From: Leptolyngbya subtilissima AS-A7
GTDB lineage: Bacteria > Cyanobacteriota > Cyanobacteriia > Phormidesmidales > Phormidesmidaceae
Direction of reading: 5' to 3'
Assembly: GCF_039962255.1 (NCBI RefSeq)
Contig: NZ_JAMPKY010000013.1
Location: 62,001-126,000 of the forward strand
Length of the DNA: 64,000 nt
Positions 9,649 to 18,509 of this stretch are shown here, in pieces; within the stretch, counting starts at the first letter, position 1, and each line of letters opens with the position of its first letter. Both the position numbers and the translations under genes were made by a program. The notes under the pieces were generated by a model. It ran no database searches. It worked only from the letters and a program-made list of their open reading frames with translations, and had not been told where the DNA came from.

Positions 9649-9694
9649 CTCGACTGATGCTCCTAAAGCGAACTCCCCGCTAGCATCAGTCGAG
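9649..9694. terminator. Strong hairpin after the PfpI gene
   Basis: Arms CTCGACTGATGCT and AGCATCAGTCGAG (13 bp, perfect) enclose a 20-base loop, 70 bp after the PfpI stop. There is no T-run, so it is not a classical intrinsic terminator. It could stop or stabilise the upstream mRNA. Confidence 0.5.
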
Positions 9695-9768
9695 ACGATG
9701 ACCCCGTAGGCGATTCAGCGGGGCTTAACGGTCCAGACCGGGCTGATCTACAAAATCAAGCTTTGCAA

Positions 9769-9824
9769 CGGAGAGGGAGGCATTCGAACCCTCGCTGGGT
9801 TCCCCCAAAGCAGTTTTCGAGACT
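9769..9824 (-). repeat. Partial tRNA-Ser copy (3' half), putative island attachment site
   Basis: These 56 bases repeat 31685-31740, the part of tRNA-Ser(CGA) from the anticodon loop to the discriminator base, with 53 identities and the same orientation. One change breaks the T-stem, so it is not a working tRNA. A 3'-half tRNA copy downstream of an intact tRNA is the usual trace of an integrase-driven insertion; the broken integrase near 31 kb supports this reading. Confidence 0.85.
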
Positions 9825-10099
9825 GAAGTATTAATGTCTAAAACGCTTTGAAATCAAAAGGTTTGGCGTTCAACTATTTTAAACGATCTAATTTTGAATT
9901 AAAACTGTCTCTGCCCCCAACTTGGCTAAAGATATATCTTGAGCTTTAGGGTGGTTAAGACAATGGCCTATTTTTCAGATTTGCTTATATTTGGAAATGT
10001 GCCATTGCAATGGTGAGGTCAGTTAAAGCTCACGGCATATTAGGGCGATCGCCTCTCGCACCATTGCTCTTCTATTGTTGGCCGTGCCAGGATACCAGC

Positions 10100-11005
10100 C
10101 TAGCTATGTAACAACGATAGATGGACTAGAAGGGGAGTCACTATCGCCAGGTAAAGAGGTACTGCAGCGGAGATAAAGCTAATAACAAAGCGGGTGTCGA
10201 GATCGTTCTCTTGGGCAAAGAGTAGGGTTAGCAGGCTAGGGGGTAGGGCTGCTCCAGCGAGGACAGCGGCTTGCTCCACGCCCTGAAGACCGAAGGCTTG
10301 GGTAACTGCCCAGCCCAAGCTTAACCCGCAGCCAATCTTGGCTAGCACCAGGAGGGCATAACGCCCCACAGATGCAAGTTGAACCTGAAACTCCATTCCC
10401 AGTAGCAGGAGCACCAGCAGTAAAAAGCTCCCCTCGGCAATATTTAGTAGGCCCAGAAGCACCTCATTCATCCAACCCAAAGCATTGAGTAGTAGACCCA
10501 GCACAATGGCCCAGAAGAAAGGCGTTTGGGCCAGCTTCAGAGCTACCGCCCGGCCTGTGACCTCAGCACGGCCAAACCAGGCAGAGAGGCAGTAGACCAC
10601 CGTGAACAGATAGATAGCCTGGGCTAGGTCGAACAACACAATTCGACTGAGGCCCAGATCGCCAAAGGTGAGCAGCATGATGGGATACCCTACCGCACCG
10701 CCCTCAAAGGTGGGAAAGGTGGTCATCAGAGCCCCAGCCTTTGGTTTGTCCCACTTGAACCACCAAACTCCAGAGAAGGCGATCGCCGTCAGGCCCACCA
10801 CTACGACTAAGGCAGACAGCGGCAGGTAGATAAGTTCTGGGGCAAAGGTGACGGTGGCCAGCGCCCGCAGAATCACCGCTGGAAGCACCAGTGTAGTCAG
10901 CAGCTTGCCAATGGTTTTGGCATCACCAGAGTGCAGCACCCCAGCCCGCCTCAGCCCAAACCCCAGGCAAGCCACCAGGATCATGGGCAGGAGTTGAATT
11001 AGCAT
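10100..11005 (-). CDS. AEC-family (auxin efflux carrier-like) transporter
   Basis: A very hydrophobic protein of about 301 residues with roughly ten membrane segments in two five-helix halves, as in the AEC/bile-acid-sodium symporter fold. Recognisable stretches are LVACLGFGLRRAGVL near the N-terminus, FPTFEGGAVGYPIM in the middle, and ALPPSLLTLLFAQEN near the C-terminus. Members export organic anions or auxin-like compounds; no substrate can be assigned. I use the ATG at 11005; a GTG two codons upstream is equally possible. It is the first intact gene inside the proposed island. Confidence 0.8.
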   Translation of the reverse strand: MLIQLLPMILVACLGFGLRRAGVLHSGDAKTIGKLLTTLVLPAVILRALATVTFAPELIYLPLSALVVVVGLTAIAFSGVWWFKWDKPKAGALMTTFPTFEGGAVGYPIMLLTFGDLGLSRIVLFDLAQAIYLFTVVYCLSAWFGRAEVTGRAVALKLAQTPFFWAIVLGLLLNALGWMNEVLLGLLNIAEGSFLLLVLLLLGMEFQVQLASVGRYALLVLAKIGCGLSLGWAVTQAFGLQGVEQAAVLAGAALPPSLLTLLFAQENDLDTRFVISFISAAVPLYLAIVTPLLVHLSLLHS

Positions 11006-11087
11006 CGGCACTAAATTGATGATGGTGAGCCTTGGGGGTGGCCTGCGGCTGGTAGCTTAAGAGCTAGAACTGCCCCAAGAAGAATCG

Positions 11088-11407
11088 ATGGCCATTTCCT
11101 TCGACCGAGCCGCTGACTTCTACGACAATACCCGCACCCTGGCTCTAGAAGTGTCTGAACGGCTTACGGTTGAGATTTTAAGGCTGGGGCAGGTTACCCC
11201 AAATACAACCTTCTTTAGCCTGGTATCGGCACCGAGTGCATTGCTCTGCCCATAGTTGAGCGGGGCTATGCCTACACCGGGGTCGATATTTCAGAGGCGA
11301 CAATGGGCAAGCTCAGGCAAAAGTTTGAGGGCAAGGCCCATCGACTGATGCTGGTCGATGCTGATGCAATCGCTGTACCCTTCATTGAAGAAGATAAAAA
11401 TGGGTAG
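11088..11407 (+). pseudogene. Broken class I SAM-dependent methyltransferase
   Basis: From ATG 11088 the reading gives MAISFDRAADFYDNTR, the usual start of small methyltransferases, but it runs into a stop at about 11255. After a frame change near 11218 the sequence continues as GIGTECIALPIVERG and GVDISEATMGKLR, which are the SAM-binding motif I and the acidic motif II of the family, and stops at 11407. About 105 codons remain of a normal 250, so the gene is both frameshifted and truncated at the 3' end. Confidence 0.7.
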
Positions 11408-11487
11408 CGTTTTAGGGGTCAAGGATTTAATTTAACGTCGAGGTAGTAGTTTCCCGCCTTTCTTGAGTCTGTGGAGACAAAGCCGCT

Positions 11488-12294
11488 ATGGACATTCAAA
11501 CAATTCAGGGCAACTCCGCCAGCATGCTTGGACTAGCAGTACAGCAGACTATGGAGTCGGGCTGTGTTGATCTGGCTTGGCAAGCTGGTGTCAATTACTT
11601 CTTTTCCTATGGCATCGGAAATAGCCCTATTGTCAATGATTTGAAGCAGCTATTACGGCGGCATAGAGAGTCCGTCATTGTGGCTACAGGGAGCGAGAAG
11701 CGAGAGATTAGCCATTGGCAAGAGTACGTTGAGCAGGTACAGCAGACCCTTGATATCGACACAATAGACGTGCTCTTTGCCGAATATGTCTCCCCTACCG
11801 ATGATTGGCAGCAGGTAAAGGCCTTGGCGGATCAGCTCTATCGTTGGAAATCTGAGGGGGTAATTCGGTATGTGGGCATCACAACCCATAATCGAGCGAT
11901 CGCCCAGCAGCTTATCCAAGAATCTCTCTGTGATGTTCTAATGCATCGCTACAACATGGCTCACCGTAAGGCTGAAGAAACCGTGTTTCCCATGGCAGAG
12001 GCCGCTAAAATCCCGGTCGTCGCCTTTACAAGCACTCGTTGGGGAACGCTCCTTCAAAAACCTACAGACTGGCCTACTGCCCCGCCAACAGTTTCTGATT
12101 GTTATCGCTTTGGATTGTACCAACCCGCTATTCGGTTAGTGCTAACGGCCCCCAAAACCCCCAAGACATTGGAAGACAATCTTGCTGCTCTCACATCTCC
12201 ACCAATGTCTGAGCACGAAGTTATGCACTGGCGACAGTTTGGAGATTTGGTCTATGGCAGTGGCCAGGATAGTTTTGAAACGAGCTGGCCATAG
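11488..12294 (+). CDS. Divergent aldo/keto reductase-like protein
   Basis: A 268-residue protein with an aldo/keto reductase barrel: GVNYFFSYGIGNSP corresponds to the region of the catalytic Tyr, IDTIDVLFAEYV to the strand before the active-site loop, SEGVIRYVGITTHN to the conserved G-x-S-N/T-H segment, and CDVLMHRYNMAHRK to the Asn/Gln cofactor region. The usual Asp of the FDTA motif is not present and the protein is shorter than typical (about 300-330), so activity is doubtful. Start ATG 11488 gives the expected N-terminus. It may be a degenerate or specialised member; the substrate is unknown. Confidence 0.65.
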   Translation: MDIQTIQGNSASMLGLAVQQTMESGCVDLAWQAGVNYFFSYGIGNSPIVNDLKQLLRRHRESVIVATGSEKREISHWQEYVEQVQQTLDIDTIDVLFAEYVSPTDDWQQVKALADQLYRWKSEGVIRYVGITTHNRAIAQQLIQESLCDVLMHRYNMAHRKAEETVFPMAEAAKIPVVAFTSTRWGTLLQKPTDWPTAPPTVSDCYRFGLYQPAIRLVLTAPKTPKTLEDNLAALTSPPMSEHEVMHWRQFGDLVYGSGQDSFETSWP

Positions 12295-12344
12295 TTGAAC
12301 CTCTTCTAAAGAGAATTGCTGCGAGTAGATGATTTGATAGGAAG

Positions 12345-12890
12345 CTAATGCTTGGTGGCGAGGCTGGCCAAATCAAGCTGAATCTTCGTGTCTATCAAAA
12401 CGGTCTCACTTAGGGCTATACGCTCTCCAGTGATCCATACATCTTGGGGCTGGAACCGATAGAGCCGTCGAGGGGAGGGGGCGAGGTAATCAACAGGCGA
12501 TCGCTGCTGGCCCTTAGCTGCCCGCTTTAGCAGAAGGGGAATCACCCAATCCACATCCTCTGCTTCTACTTCAGCCGCAGTGCCAGAGAGATAAAGCCCT
12601 TGGCCTTTGCCCTCTTCCCGATCCGTACTGTAGATAGCGATCGCAGCCCGACCCTGGTTGGCATAGAGGTTTTGAGAGTGCTGGGCCACCATTGCTGAAG
12701 ACCAGTACAGGTTCCAGTCAGAATCGTAGGTGAAGAAGAGTGGGGAGACCCAGGGCAAGCCATCGGGGGAACTGGTGGAGAGGGTGCCGTAGATAGTGCC
12801 CTCAAGGATTTTTCGTGCCCTGATGATTACCTCTGGAGTTTGACCATCAACAGTATTGACCCAGCCGTTCTCAGCTGTAGCGATAGACAT
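12345..12890 (-). CDS. Pyridoxamine 5'-phosphate oxidase-family FMN-binding protein
   Basis: The 181-residue protein has the split-barrel flavin fold: YGTLSTSSPDGLPWVSPL (about residues 35-52), LYWSSAMVAQHSQN, AAIAIYSTD, and a C-terminal LYRFQPQDVWIT. Such small PPOX-like proteins bind FMN or F420 and reduce or bind various compounds; true PdxH proteins are longer and conserve more phosphate-binding residues, so I do not call it pdxH. AGAAGG nine bases before ATG supports the start. It is convergent with the aldo/keto reductase-like gene. Confidence 0.75.
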   Translation of the reverse strand: MSIATAENGWVNTVDGQTPEVIIRARKILEGTIYGTLSTSSPDGLPWVSPLFFTYDSDWNLYWSSAMVAQHSQNLYANQGRAAIAIYSTDREEGKGQGLYLSGTAAEVEAEDVDWVIPLLLKRAAKGQQRSPVDYLAPSPRRLYRFQPQDVWITGERIALSETVLIDTKIQLDLASLATKH

Positions 12891-13436
12891 AGTTTGCGGC
12901 CTTCTGGCAATAGCTCTATTCAGAATAAAGCGCTTTGCTGGCTCATGGGCTGAACCTCATAGCCCTCACTAATCCGTAAATTGGGTTGCTGACTAGCGGC
13001 TACTGCAAGGCGATCGCTGCCGATGGTACCTATCGCGGGCAAAGAGGGGCCAGCACTGAGCGGGGCGACAACGATGCCATCAGCCGCTATATCGACAATC
13101 AGCGCATGGAAAAGCTTCTGAAGCCGTTCATTGAGAAGATTCAGGGTGAGGCAAAAAAGCCGAGCCCCCAGCCATATTGGGGCATGCTGACAGAAGTGCT
13201 TTGTATGGAAACTAATCATCAAGTAAGCACAGAAGATAATCTCCCATAGATGCTCGATACTGGGGTAATCCGTCAAGCGAAAGTTGGCCTAGCCCAACTC
13301 GTTTTCACCTAACGGCTTGAGAGGCAATATGAGGGACAATCATTGATCCTACCCTCTTGAAACTTTTCCTTTTTCACTTGAATTTTCCTGCAGTAACTGA
13401 AGGAGAATTATTAGACAATTGAAAACAACAATAGAT

Positions 13437-13646
13437 TTAGCGAACAACTGAATTACGCCAAGACATCAAGATAACAATCAGAAGTAACGCTTGAATAAAC
13501 CAGGGAGCTAGAGTAAGACTTGCGAGCAAACTTAGAAGCGATACAATTGCGGCAAATATCCTGACCATCTCTTCCTGTGCCATTTTCCTGAGATACAGGG
13601 CAAAACAGGCGATCGCAAGTGAGGTTATAAGCGGAGTAAGCACCAT
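13437..13646 (-). CDS. Small two-helix membrane protein, unknown function
   Basis: Sixty-nine residues with two predicted membrane helices: residues 1-20 (ITSLAIACFALYL) and about 30-62 (IVSLLSLLASLTLAP then ALLLIVILMSW), joined by a charged loop RKMAQEEMVR, and a positive C-terminus. I recognise no family. The composition is protein-like and the frame lacks rare features, but the ribosome-binding site is weak and no neighbour helps with function. Confidence 0.45.
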   Translation of the reverse strand: MVLTPLITSLAIACFALYLRKMAQEEMVRIFAAIVSLLSLLASLTLAPWFIQALLLIVILMSWRNSVVR

Positions 13647-14860
13647 GACAAACTAATCAATGACGAAATTTTTTTTTGCGGCATGTGAAAGAGAGGAGCA
13701 AAAGCCAACTGTTGATAGATATCTCAAACTAGTAAGCACATTCTGGAAGGCTCTCTTGTTGAGCCTCCACATCGCGCAAAGCAAATTGGCCGTGATGTAA
13801 GTGGTATTAACTCAGTAAAAAAAGAGTCAACGCAGAAGCAGAAAGAAGAATATTGAGCGCATAAAACTGAAGTTGCATGAATACCCATGCAACTTTTCGA
13901 ATCCAACGAATGGATTACGAATCCAACCTAAATAGATTCCCAATAAAAACTGTAGGACAATCATCTTCAGGTTGATAAACTGAAGTAACTATCCTTGTCT
14001 TTCAACTAGGATCTGAAGCGGCTGTCAATTTATAGCAAAAACTTGGTGGGGTTCAAGTCGCACAGTGTTGCCACAGCGAAGCGATTACAGCAACTTCTGC
14101 TTGACTGTTCTTTCCCAGTGCCGAGCGGCAAAGTGATCAAAGTTTGAATTTGCAACTGCTTTTTCAGCAGACTTTAAGTGTCGATGAACGTTGGCATTCA
14201 TTTTCCTAACAGGCTTAGTGGTTAACTCAGGTAAACATTTTTAGTATACCATGATACGGTTTGCAATTGATTTTTAAACAGCAATTAGTATGCCATCCGC
14301 CATAAATGAGTGATCGGGATTAGATTAATCTCAATGCTGAGCATTAGAAAAATAAATGTATTGACCCCAAAGTCAGCATATTTCCAAAAACTCAGCAGAG
14401 TATGAATGGCACCAATTCAACCCCCATGGCTTTGACTATACAGGGTCCGATTGGAAAGGCTACCTGACCGAGATAGGCCAGCGATACCCGATGAAGTGGG
14501 CCAGCCTAGGATGCAGCAATTGAGCCTGCTGTAGTGCGATTCAGAGTGGTTAGCGCAATTTTGAGAGCATTTCTGAGAACGCTTTTTTGAGCATTGCCCA
14601 AATGTACTGGGCAAAGCGTTGTGAACTGTTGAACGGTGGAATCACAATCCACTTATCCGCTGCAGCTAGGGTTGACGCCTAGTGCCCTAGCTACTCAACC
14701 AATCTCAAATGACCGCACAACGGAATCAGGGTCGCGATCGCACGTGGAGTCATCAGTGAAATGAAGCGATCGAACACTTCAGGGAATACTTGGACCATCT
14801 ACCCCTCAAGGACAGGCTTGCAAGGCTGACCATCCTACAAATCCAGAACCCTATTTAGCC
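13647..14860. other. Gene-poor 1.2-kb region within the island
   Basis: No reading frame here looks like a protein. It is noticeably richer in A+T than the flanks. The only structure I can support is a perfect 10-bp hairpin at 13870-13895 (AAGTTGCATG, loop AATACC, CATGCAACTT, then TT), which could be a terminator. It probably represents decayed island DNA. Confidence 0.5.
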
Positions 14861-15031
14861 ATGATCCGGAAGACGCTCAATGTATTTTTCCCGCTAGCGA
14901 GCGGAGTCATTTTGTTCCTGCTGGCGAAAGAAGCTTTCAATGCTGCCTTTCCTTTTGCCCTGCCAGCCTCAGTAATCCTGGGGCTAGCAGGCACACTCTC
15001 TGTCCTTTACGCTTTGGCGCAAATCAAATGA
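14861..15031 (+). CDS. Small membrane protein overlapping the SPFH gene
   Basis: Fifty-six residues: a short basic start (MIRKTLN), a first hydrophobic helix (VFFPLASGVILFLLA), a loop, and a second helix (ALPASVILGLAGTLSVLYAL). Its stop overlaps the ATG of the next gene in the arrangement ATGA, so translation of the two is likely coupled. I recognise no family. The overlap, the two clean helices and the use of ordinary codons make it a probable real gene, perhaps a membrane partner of the SPFH lipoprotein. Confidence 0.65.
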   Translation: MIRKTLNVFFPLASGVILFLLAKEAFNAAFPFALPASVILGLAGTLSVLYALAQIK

Positions 15032-15855
15032 AGACCAAGACCCTTGGAATCTCGATTGTTCTTTTTGCCACTCTTCTCGGCGGCTGCGCTACCGTCCCTC
15101 CCGGCAATGTTGGGGTGAAGGTCTACCAGGCAGGCGGCAAGCGTGGTCAGATGGAAACCCTTGAGGTGGGGCGCTACGGTGTCAACCCGGTGACCGAGGA
15201 CATCTACAACTTCCCCACCTACCGCCAGAACCTGGTTTGGGAGCGCAGCGACAACCCTGACCAGAATGAGCAGATTACCCTCAACTCATCTGAGGGCGCT
15301 AGCTTCACGGCAGACGTGGCTATCTCCTACAGCTTCGCCCCCGACAAGGCCGAGCAAATCTTTTCTGAGTTTCGCCAGTCCCCTGAAATGATTGCTGATG
15401 TCTACGTTCGACGCATGGTGCAGGACTCCTTCAACCGAGTCGGCTCCACCATGAAAGCAATCGAAATCTACGGAGAGCAGAAAAGCCTGTTCCTCGATAC
15501 CGTCCTCAAGGAGATTCAGTCCGACCTAGATCCCCTCGGCTTCCAGGTCCACTCCATCAGCTTTGTCTCCCTCCGTCCAGACGCAGAGCTACAGGCTGCC
15601 ATCAACTCTGTCATCACCGCCAAGCAGGAGGCTGAGCGGGCGCGACAGGAAGTAGAGAAGGCGAAGGCCAACGGTGAGGCAACGGTCGCCACCGCCCGCG
15701 CCCAGGCCGAAGCTAACCGCCTTCAGCAAGAGTCCATCTCCGCCGAACTACTCCAGCAACGTGCAATCGAAAAGTGGAACGGGGTTCTCCCTCAAGTGAC
15801 GGGGGAAACCGTCCCGTTTATCAACCTCCAGCAACCCGCTCCGCCCGCCCAGTAG
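15028..15855 (+). CDS. SPFH/prohibitin-like lipoprotein
   Basis: A 275-residue protein. Residues 1-20 are a lipoprotein signal ending in LLGGC (Cys20). An SPFH domain follows (PPGNVGVKVYQAG, then FPTYRQNLVWER, ISYSFAPDKAEQIF, and VQDSFNRVGS), and residues about 190-240 form a charged coiled coil (KQEAERARQEVEKAKANGEA). SPFH proteins oligomerise on membranes and organise proteases or microdomains. Most are anchored by a helix, so a lipid anchor is unusual; similar small ones occur in phages and mobile DNA. It is translationally coupled to the small membrane gene before it. Confidence 0.85.
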   Translation: MKTKTLGISIVLFATLLGGCATVPPGNVGVKVYQAGGKRGQMETLEVGRYGVNPVTEDIYNFPTYRQNLVWERSDNPDQNEQITLNSSEGASFTADVAISYSFAPDKAEQIFSEFRQSPEMIADVYVRRMVQDSFNRVGSTMKAIEIYGEQKSLFLDTVLKEIQSDLDPLGFQVHSISFVSLRPDAELQAAINSVITAKQEAERARQEVEKAKANGEATVATARAQAEANRLQQESISAELLQQRAIEKWNGVLPQVTGETVPFINLQQPAPPAQ

Positions 15856-16076
15856 CCTGCACCGCGATCGCACATAAACGGTTCAAGCATCGCGGTCAGT
15901 GATCAGCACCGACCAAAATAAATCCCACCGGCCAGTGCAGCCAGTGGGAAATTCTCAGGATGTATCACAAATATGCTGAGCCTAGATTGCCCCGATTGGT
16001 CGAGGCCCGCGCAGGGGTAGCTGGATGGCTTAGCTGTGGCTTTGGAGTGGGTTGAGTAGTTGCGCCGGTGGGACAG

Positions 16077-16331
16077 CTAATACCTAGCAAGGGTATCCTG
16101 CTCTTGCTGTTGCATCAATCCCTCGGACTCTCGCTCAAGCCCATCTGCATAGCGCTGGTTTGACAAGTCGTGAAGATACGCACAACCCAGTGCGGCGGCA
16201 GAAAAGACTCCTACTATCGTCCACTAGACCACCAACTCTACAGTGCCTGTCACTTGTGCTCCACAAGTAGGGCACGGCTTCGCTTTGCTGCTCACGTCGC
16301 GGCCGCATTCCTTGCACTTGATAGCTGCCAT
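16077..16331 (-). pseudogene. Zinc-ribbon membrane protein gene interrupted by an amber stop
   Basis: Reading from ATG at 16331: MAAIKCKECGRDVSSKAKPC is followed by PTCGAQV, a classic CxxC-x10-CxxC zinc ribbon (Cys6, 9, 20, 23). At codon 36 (16224-16226) there is TAG. The same frame then continues without interruption through a hydrophobic helix (WTIVGVFSAAALGCAYL) and a charged tail (ERESEGLMQQQEQD) to a stop at 16077. Zinc-ribbon plus membrane helix proteins of this size are common, so the TAG is most simply a nonsense mutation in an otherwise intact gene. Confidence 0.75.
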
Positions 16332-16432
16332 CACATCGACCGCCATAACACCGCTGCAAGTTTAGCCTCAGGCAAATGCGATCGCCAGCCGCCAAAATTT
16401 TGGCCGAATAGCTGCTCGGAGAGGCAGCTCGG

Positions 16433-16467
16433 CTCATTCAAAGTCGATATTTCAAAAACCTGGTTGA
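16433..16467 (+). repeat. Island repeat A, copy 1
   Basis: This 35-bp segment (core GTCGATATTTCA) is repeated at 28543-28577 with 29 identities. Both lie inside the proposed island in intergenic DNA, 10-12 kb apart, in the same orientation. It could mark a mobile segment or recombination of a shared ancestral flank. Confidence 0.6.
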
Positions 16468-16744
16468 GTCTAACAACTAAAGTCGGCGGCTGTACCCATT
16501 TGCATTGAAGACAGAGGTCTCTCATTAATCCGCTGCATTGACTGGTTGTCTTAATACCACCTTTGATCACTCCAACTCCTTATCTCGAAACACTTCACCG
16601 ATCGTCCCTAATCCCCTATCTTCAGCATCATGGTCTGGAACGGTTGTAACTTAGTGGCGATCGCGTCAGAACACAGTCCAAACCGATTGCCACTGAGTAT
16701 GTTTTGGATAAGCGCGATCGCTGACTCAGAATCTTAGTATCGCA

Positions 16745-16773
16745 TTGACATATATCCGCTGCGGATATAGTAT
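16745..16773 (+). promoter_or_regulatory. Promoter with palindromic operator before the PadR gene
   Basis: TTGACA at 16745-16750 is followed at 17 bp by TAGTAT (16768-16773; TATAGT at 16766 is the alternative). Between them lies a palindrome with 9-base arms, TATATCCGC and GCGGATATA, around one T (16751-16769). Its position over the promoter is what autorepression by the PadR protein would need. The gene starts only six bases after the -10 box, so if this is the true promoter the transcript is nearly leaderless. Confidence 0.65.
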
Positions 16774-16778
16774 GAAGC

Positions 16779-17144
16779 ATGGCTAAAAAGAATACAACCC
16801 ATAAACCCCTTACTCCAGCAGTGTTTTATATCCTTCTTGCACTCTCCACACAGGAGAGCCATGGCTATGAAATCATGAAGCGGGTCGAGTCGGATTCACA
16901 GGGAAAGGTAAAGATGGGGCCTGGAACGCTCTACGGCTCGATTGGTCGCATGATCAAGGCGGGGTTGATAGGTGAGAGCGATAAAAAGATAGACCCAACA
17001 ATGGACGACGAGCGGCGGATCTATTACAAAATCACCGGGCTCGGTAAAAAAGCACTCGCTGCGGAATTGGAGCGATACAGCGAAATTTTGATGGTTGCTC
17101 AACAAAAGCGAATCTTTCCGAATACTTTTGCGTATGACATCTGA
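16779..17144 (+). CDS. PadR-family transcriptional regulator
   Basis: A 121-residue PadR repressor. The winged helix is clear: FYILLALSTQESHGYEIMKR then GTLYGSIGRMIKAGLI, and RIYYKITGLGKKALAAEL for the wing and last helix. Members dimerise and respond to small hydrophobic or antimicrobial molecules. It begins right after a promoter with a perfect palindrome and overlaps the following membrane-protein gene by 11 bp, the usual two-gene PadR operon. What it senses cannot be told. Confidence 0.92.
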   Translation: MAKKNTTHKPLTPAVFYILLALSTQESHGYEIMKRVESDSQGKVKMGPGTLYGSIGRMIKAGLIGESDKKIDPTMDDERRIYYKITGLGKKALAAELERYSEILMVAQQKRIFPNTFAYDI

Positions 17145-17907
17145 ACGCTTAATACGACGATACCGAAACTGGTATTCAAAACTGCTTCGTCTCTACTCAA
17201 AGCCGTACTATGAGCGCTTCGGTGAGGAAATGAAGCAAACTTTCACTGATATTCTCCGAGAGCGTGCCCAGGAAAGACGAGGGTTATTGGGTTGCGCTCT
17301 TTGGATGTTCATTGAAACATTTGCAGGAATTATGAGAGAGAACATAACAAATATCATTATGCAAAACAAAAACGTTATTTACCTTGCGCTCGGAACAGCA
17401 TCCATATTGCTGCTGCCCTTGTTAGCGATGCTGTTTACCGATCAAGTAGTCTGGGACCTGAGCGACTTCATTGTTGCCGGTGCCCTCATCTTTGGTACGG
17501 GTCTTGCTTATGAACTGGTAGCGAAGAAAGGGGGCACTATGGCGTACCGAGTAGCTGTCGGTATTGCCCTTGCGGCAGCGTTCCTGCTCGTCTGGATGAA
17601 CCTTGCCGTTGGGATCATCGGGTCTGAGGACAACCCCGTTAACCTGATGTATTTCGGAGTGCTCGCCATTGGAATCCTTGGTGCCACCATGGCGCGTTTT
17701 CGGCCACAGGGAATGGCACGCACGTTAATTACAACAGCACTCGCTCAGGCATTGGTTCCTGTGATCGCACTGATCATCAACAAGCCTCAGGTGACCTCGG
17801 TAGAAGCATCCATGGGTGTGTTAGGTGTACTGGGTCTGAACGCGTTTTTCGTCATGATGTTTATCGGATCAGCTTTGCTGTTTCGGCGTTCCAGAATCAG
17901 GCTATGA
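17134..17907 (+). CDS. Membrane protein of the PadR operon
   Basis: Starting at ATG 17134 (inside the end of the padR gene) gives a 257-residue protein. Residues 1-55 are soluble and basic (LIRRYRNWYSKLLRLYSKPY, then FGEEMKQTFTDILRE), resembling the short permease-prefix domain seen in PadR-linked genes. About six membrane helices follow (for example YLALGTASILLLPLLAML and AVGIALAAAFLLVWMNL). No transporter family is recognisable. The coupled arrangement with padR suggests a membrane-stress or export function controlled by it. Confidence 0.75.
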   Translation: MTSERLIRRYRNWYSKLLRLYSKPYYERFGEEMKQTFTDILRERAQERRGLLGCALWMFIETFAGIMRENITNIIMQNKNVIYLALGTASILLLPLLAMLFTDQVVWDLSDFIVAGALIFGTGLAYELVAKKGGTMAYRVAVGIALAAAFLLVWMNLAVGIIGSEDNPVNLMYFGVLAIGILGATMARFRPQGMARTLITTALAQALVPVIALIINKPQVTSVEASMGVLGVLGLNAFFVMMFIGSALLFRRSRIRL

Positions 17908-18509
17908 ATTGGAGCTCAGGTGTGGTTAAACTCAGCGGAATGAATGGCTGCTCCGCTGAAGTCGCGAAAGTAATCACGACTTTGGAGCCCGAGCGAGGCT
18001 TGCGGGTAAGCTCAAAAGCACCAAAAATTCGTGTTAATCCCGTTGGCTGCCTTGTGATGTAATCCTGCACAAGGCTAATAAATTGTCTCCTGACTTGCTC
18101 GCAAGCCTGCGACCTTTCATCTACTGATACGTTGTTTTGCACCAGCACCTCTGCGAGAACACCACTATCGGTGTGTTACTGATAAGACTGCCAAGTTTCA
18201 TCAACCTGCACTCCAAGTCGAATGTCACTCAATGCAATGGTTGCGTGTCCTCATCAGATAACGCTTCTGGCTGCGGCTACAAAAGAATTTGTAATCCCAA
18301 AAGTAACTCCGTTAGTCCGATGCACCAAAATGGTTATACTGCCTCTCAGCCGATGTATTCAACTTAGTCAGAGTACTAGCACGGTAGGATTTAGAGCTGA
18401 TCGCGCGCGTCATCGACAATGCCTCCGACGGCAGCTCCAGCGGCCTGATGTGCGACAGTAGTACGACGGTTTGAGAACGCAAAAACGACTGCTTGCGCTC
18501 CCATATCCC
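17908..18509. other. Intergenic region without a supported gene
   Basis: About 600 bp between the PadR operon and the convergent TPR gene. Short open frames exist on both strands but none has a ribosome-binding site, domain or convincing composition. I see no strong hairpin or repeat. Confidence 0.4.

Noticed and set aside
12920-13276. Overlapping frames on both strands (118 and 87 codons)
   Set aside because: They overlap each other almost completely, the plus one starts only at a TTG, and neither gives a recognisable protein. The plus frame (containing RYIDNQRMEKLLKPF) could be a gene remnant but I cannot name it.
16470-16560. attC-like site after island repeat A copy 1 (GTCTAAC...GGTTGTCTTAAT)
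   Set aside because: The right box does not fit the GTTRRRY pattern and the inner pairing is weak.
17897-18148. 83-codon minus-strand frame with GSKVVITFATS
   Set aside because: No support from start site, neighbours or family; it overlaps the end of the PadR-operon membrane gene.
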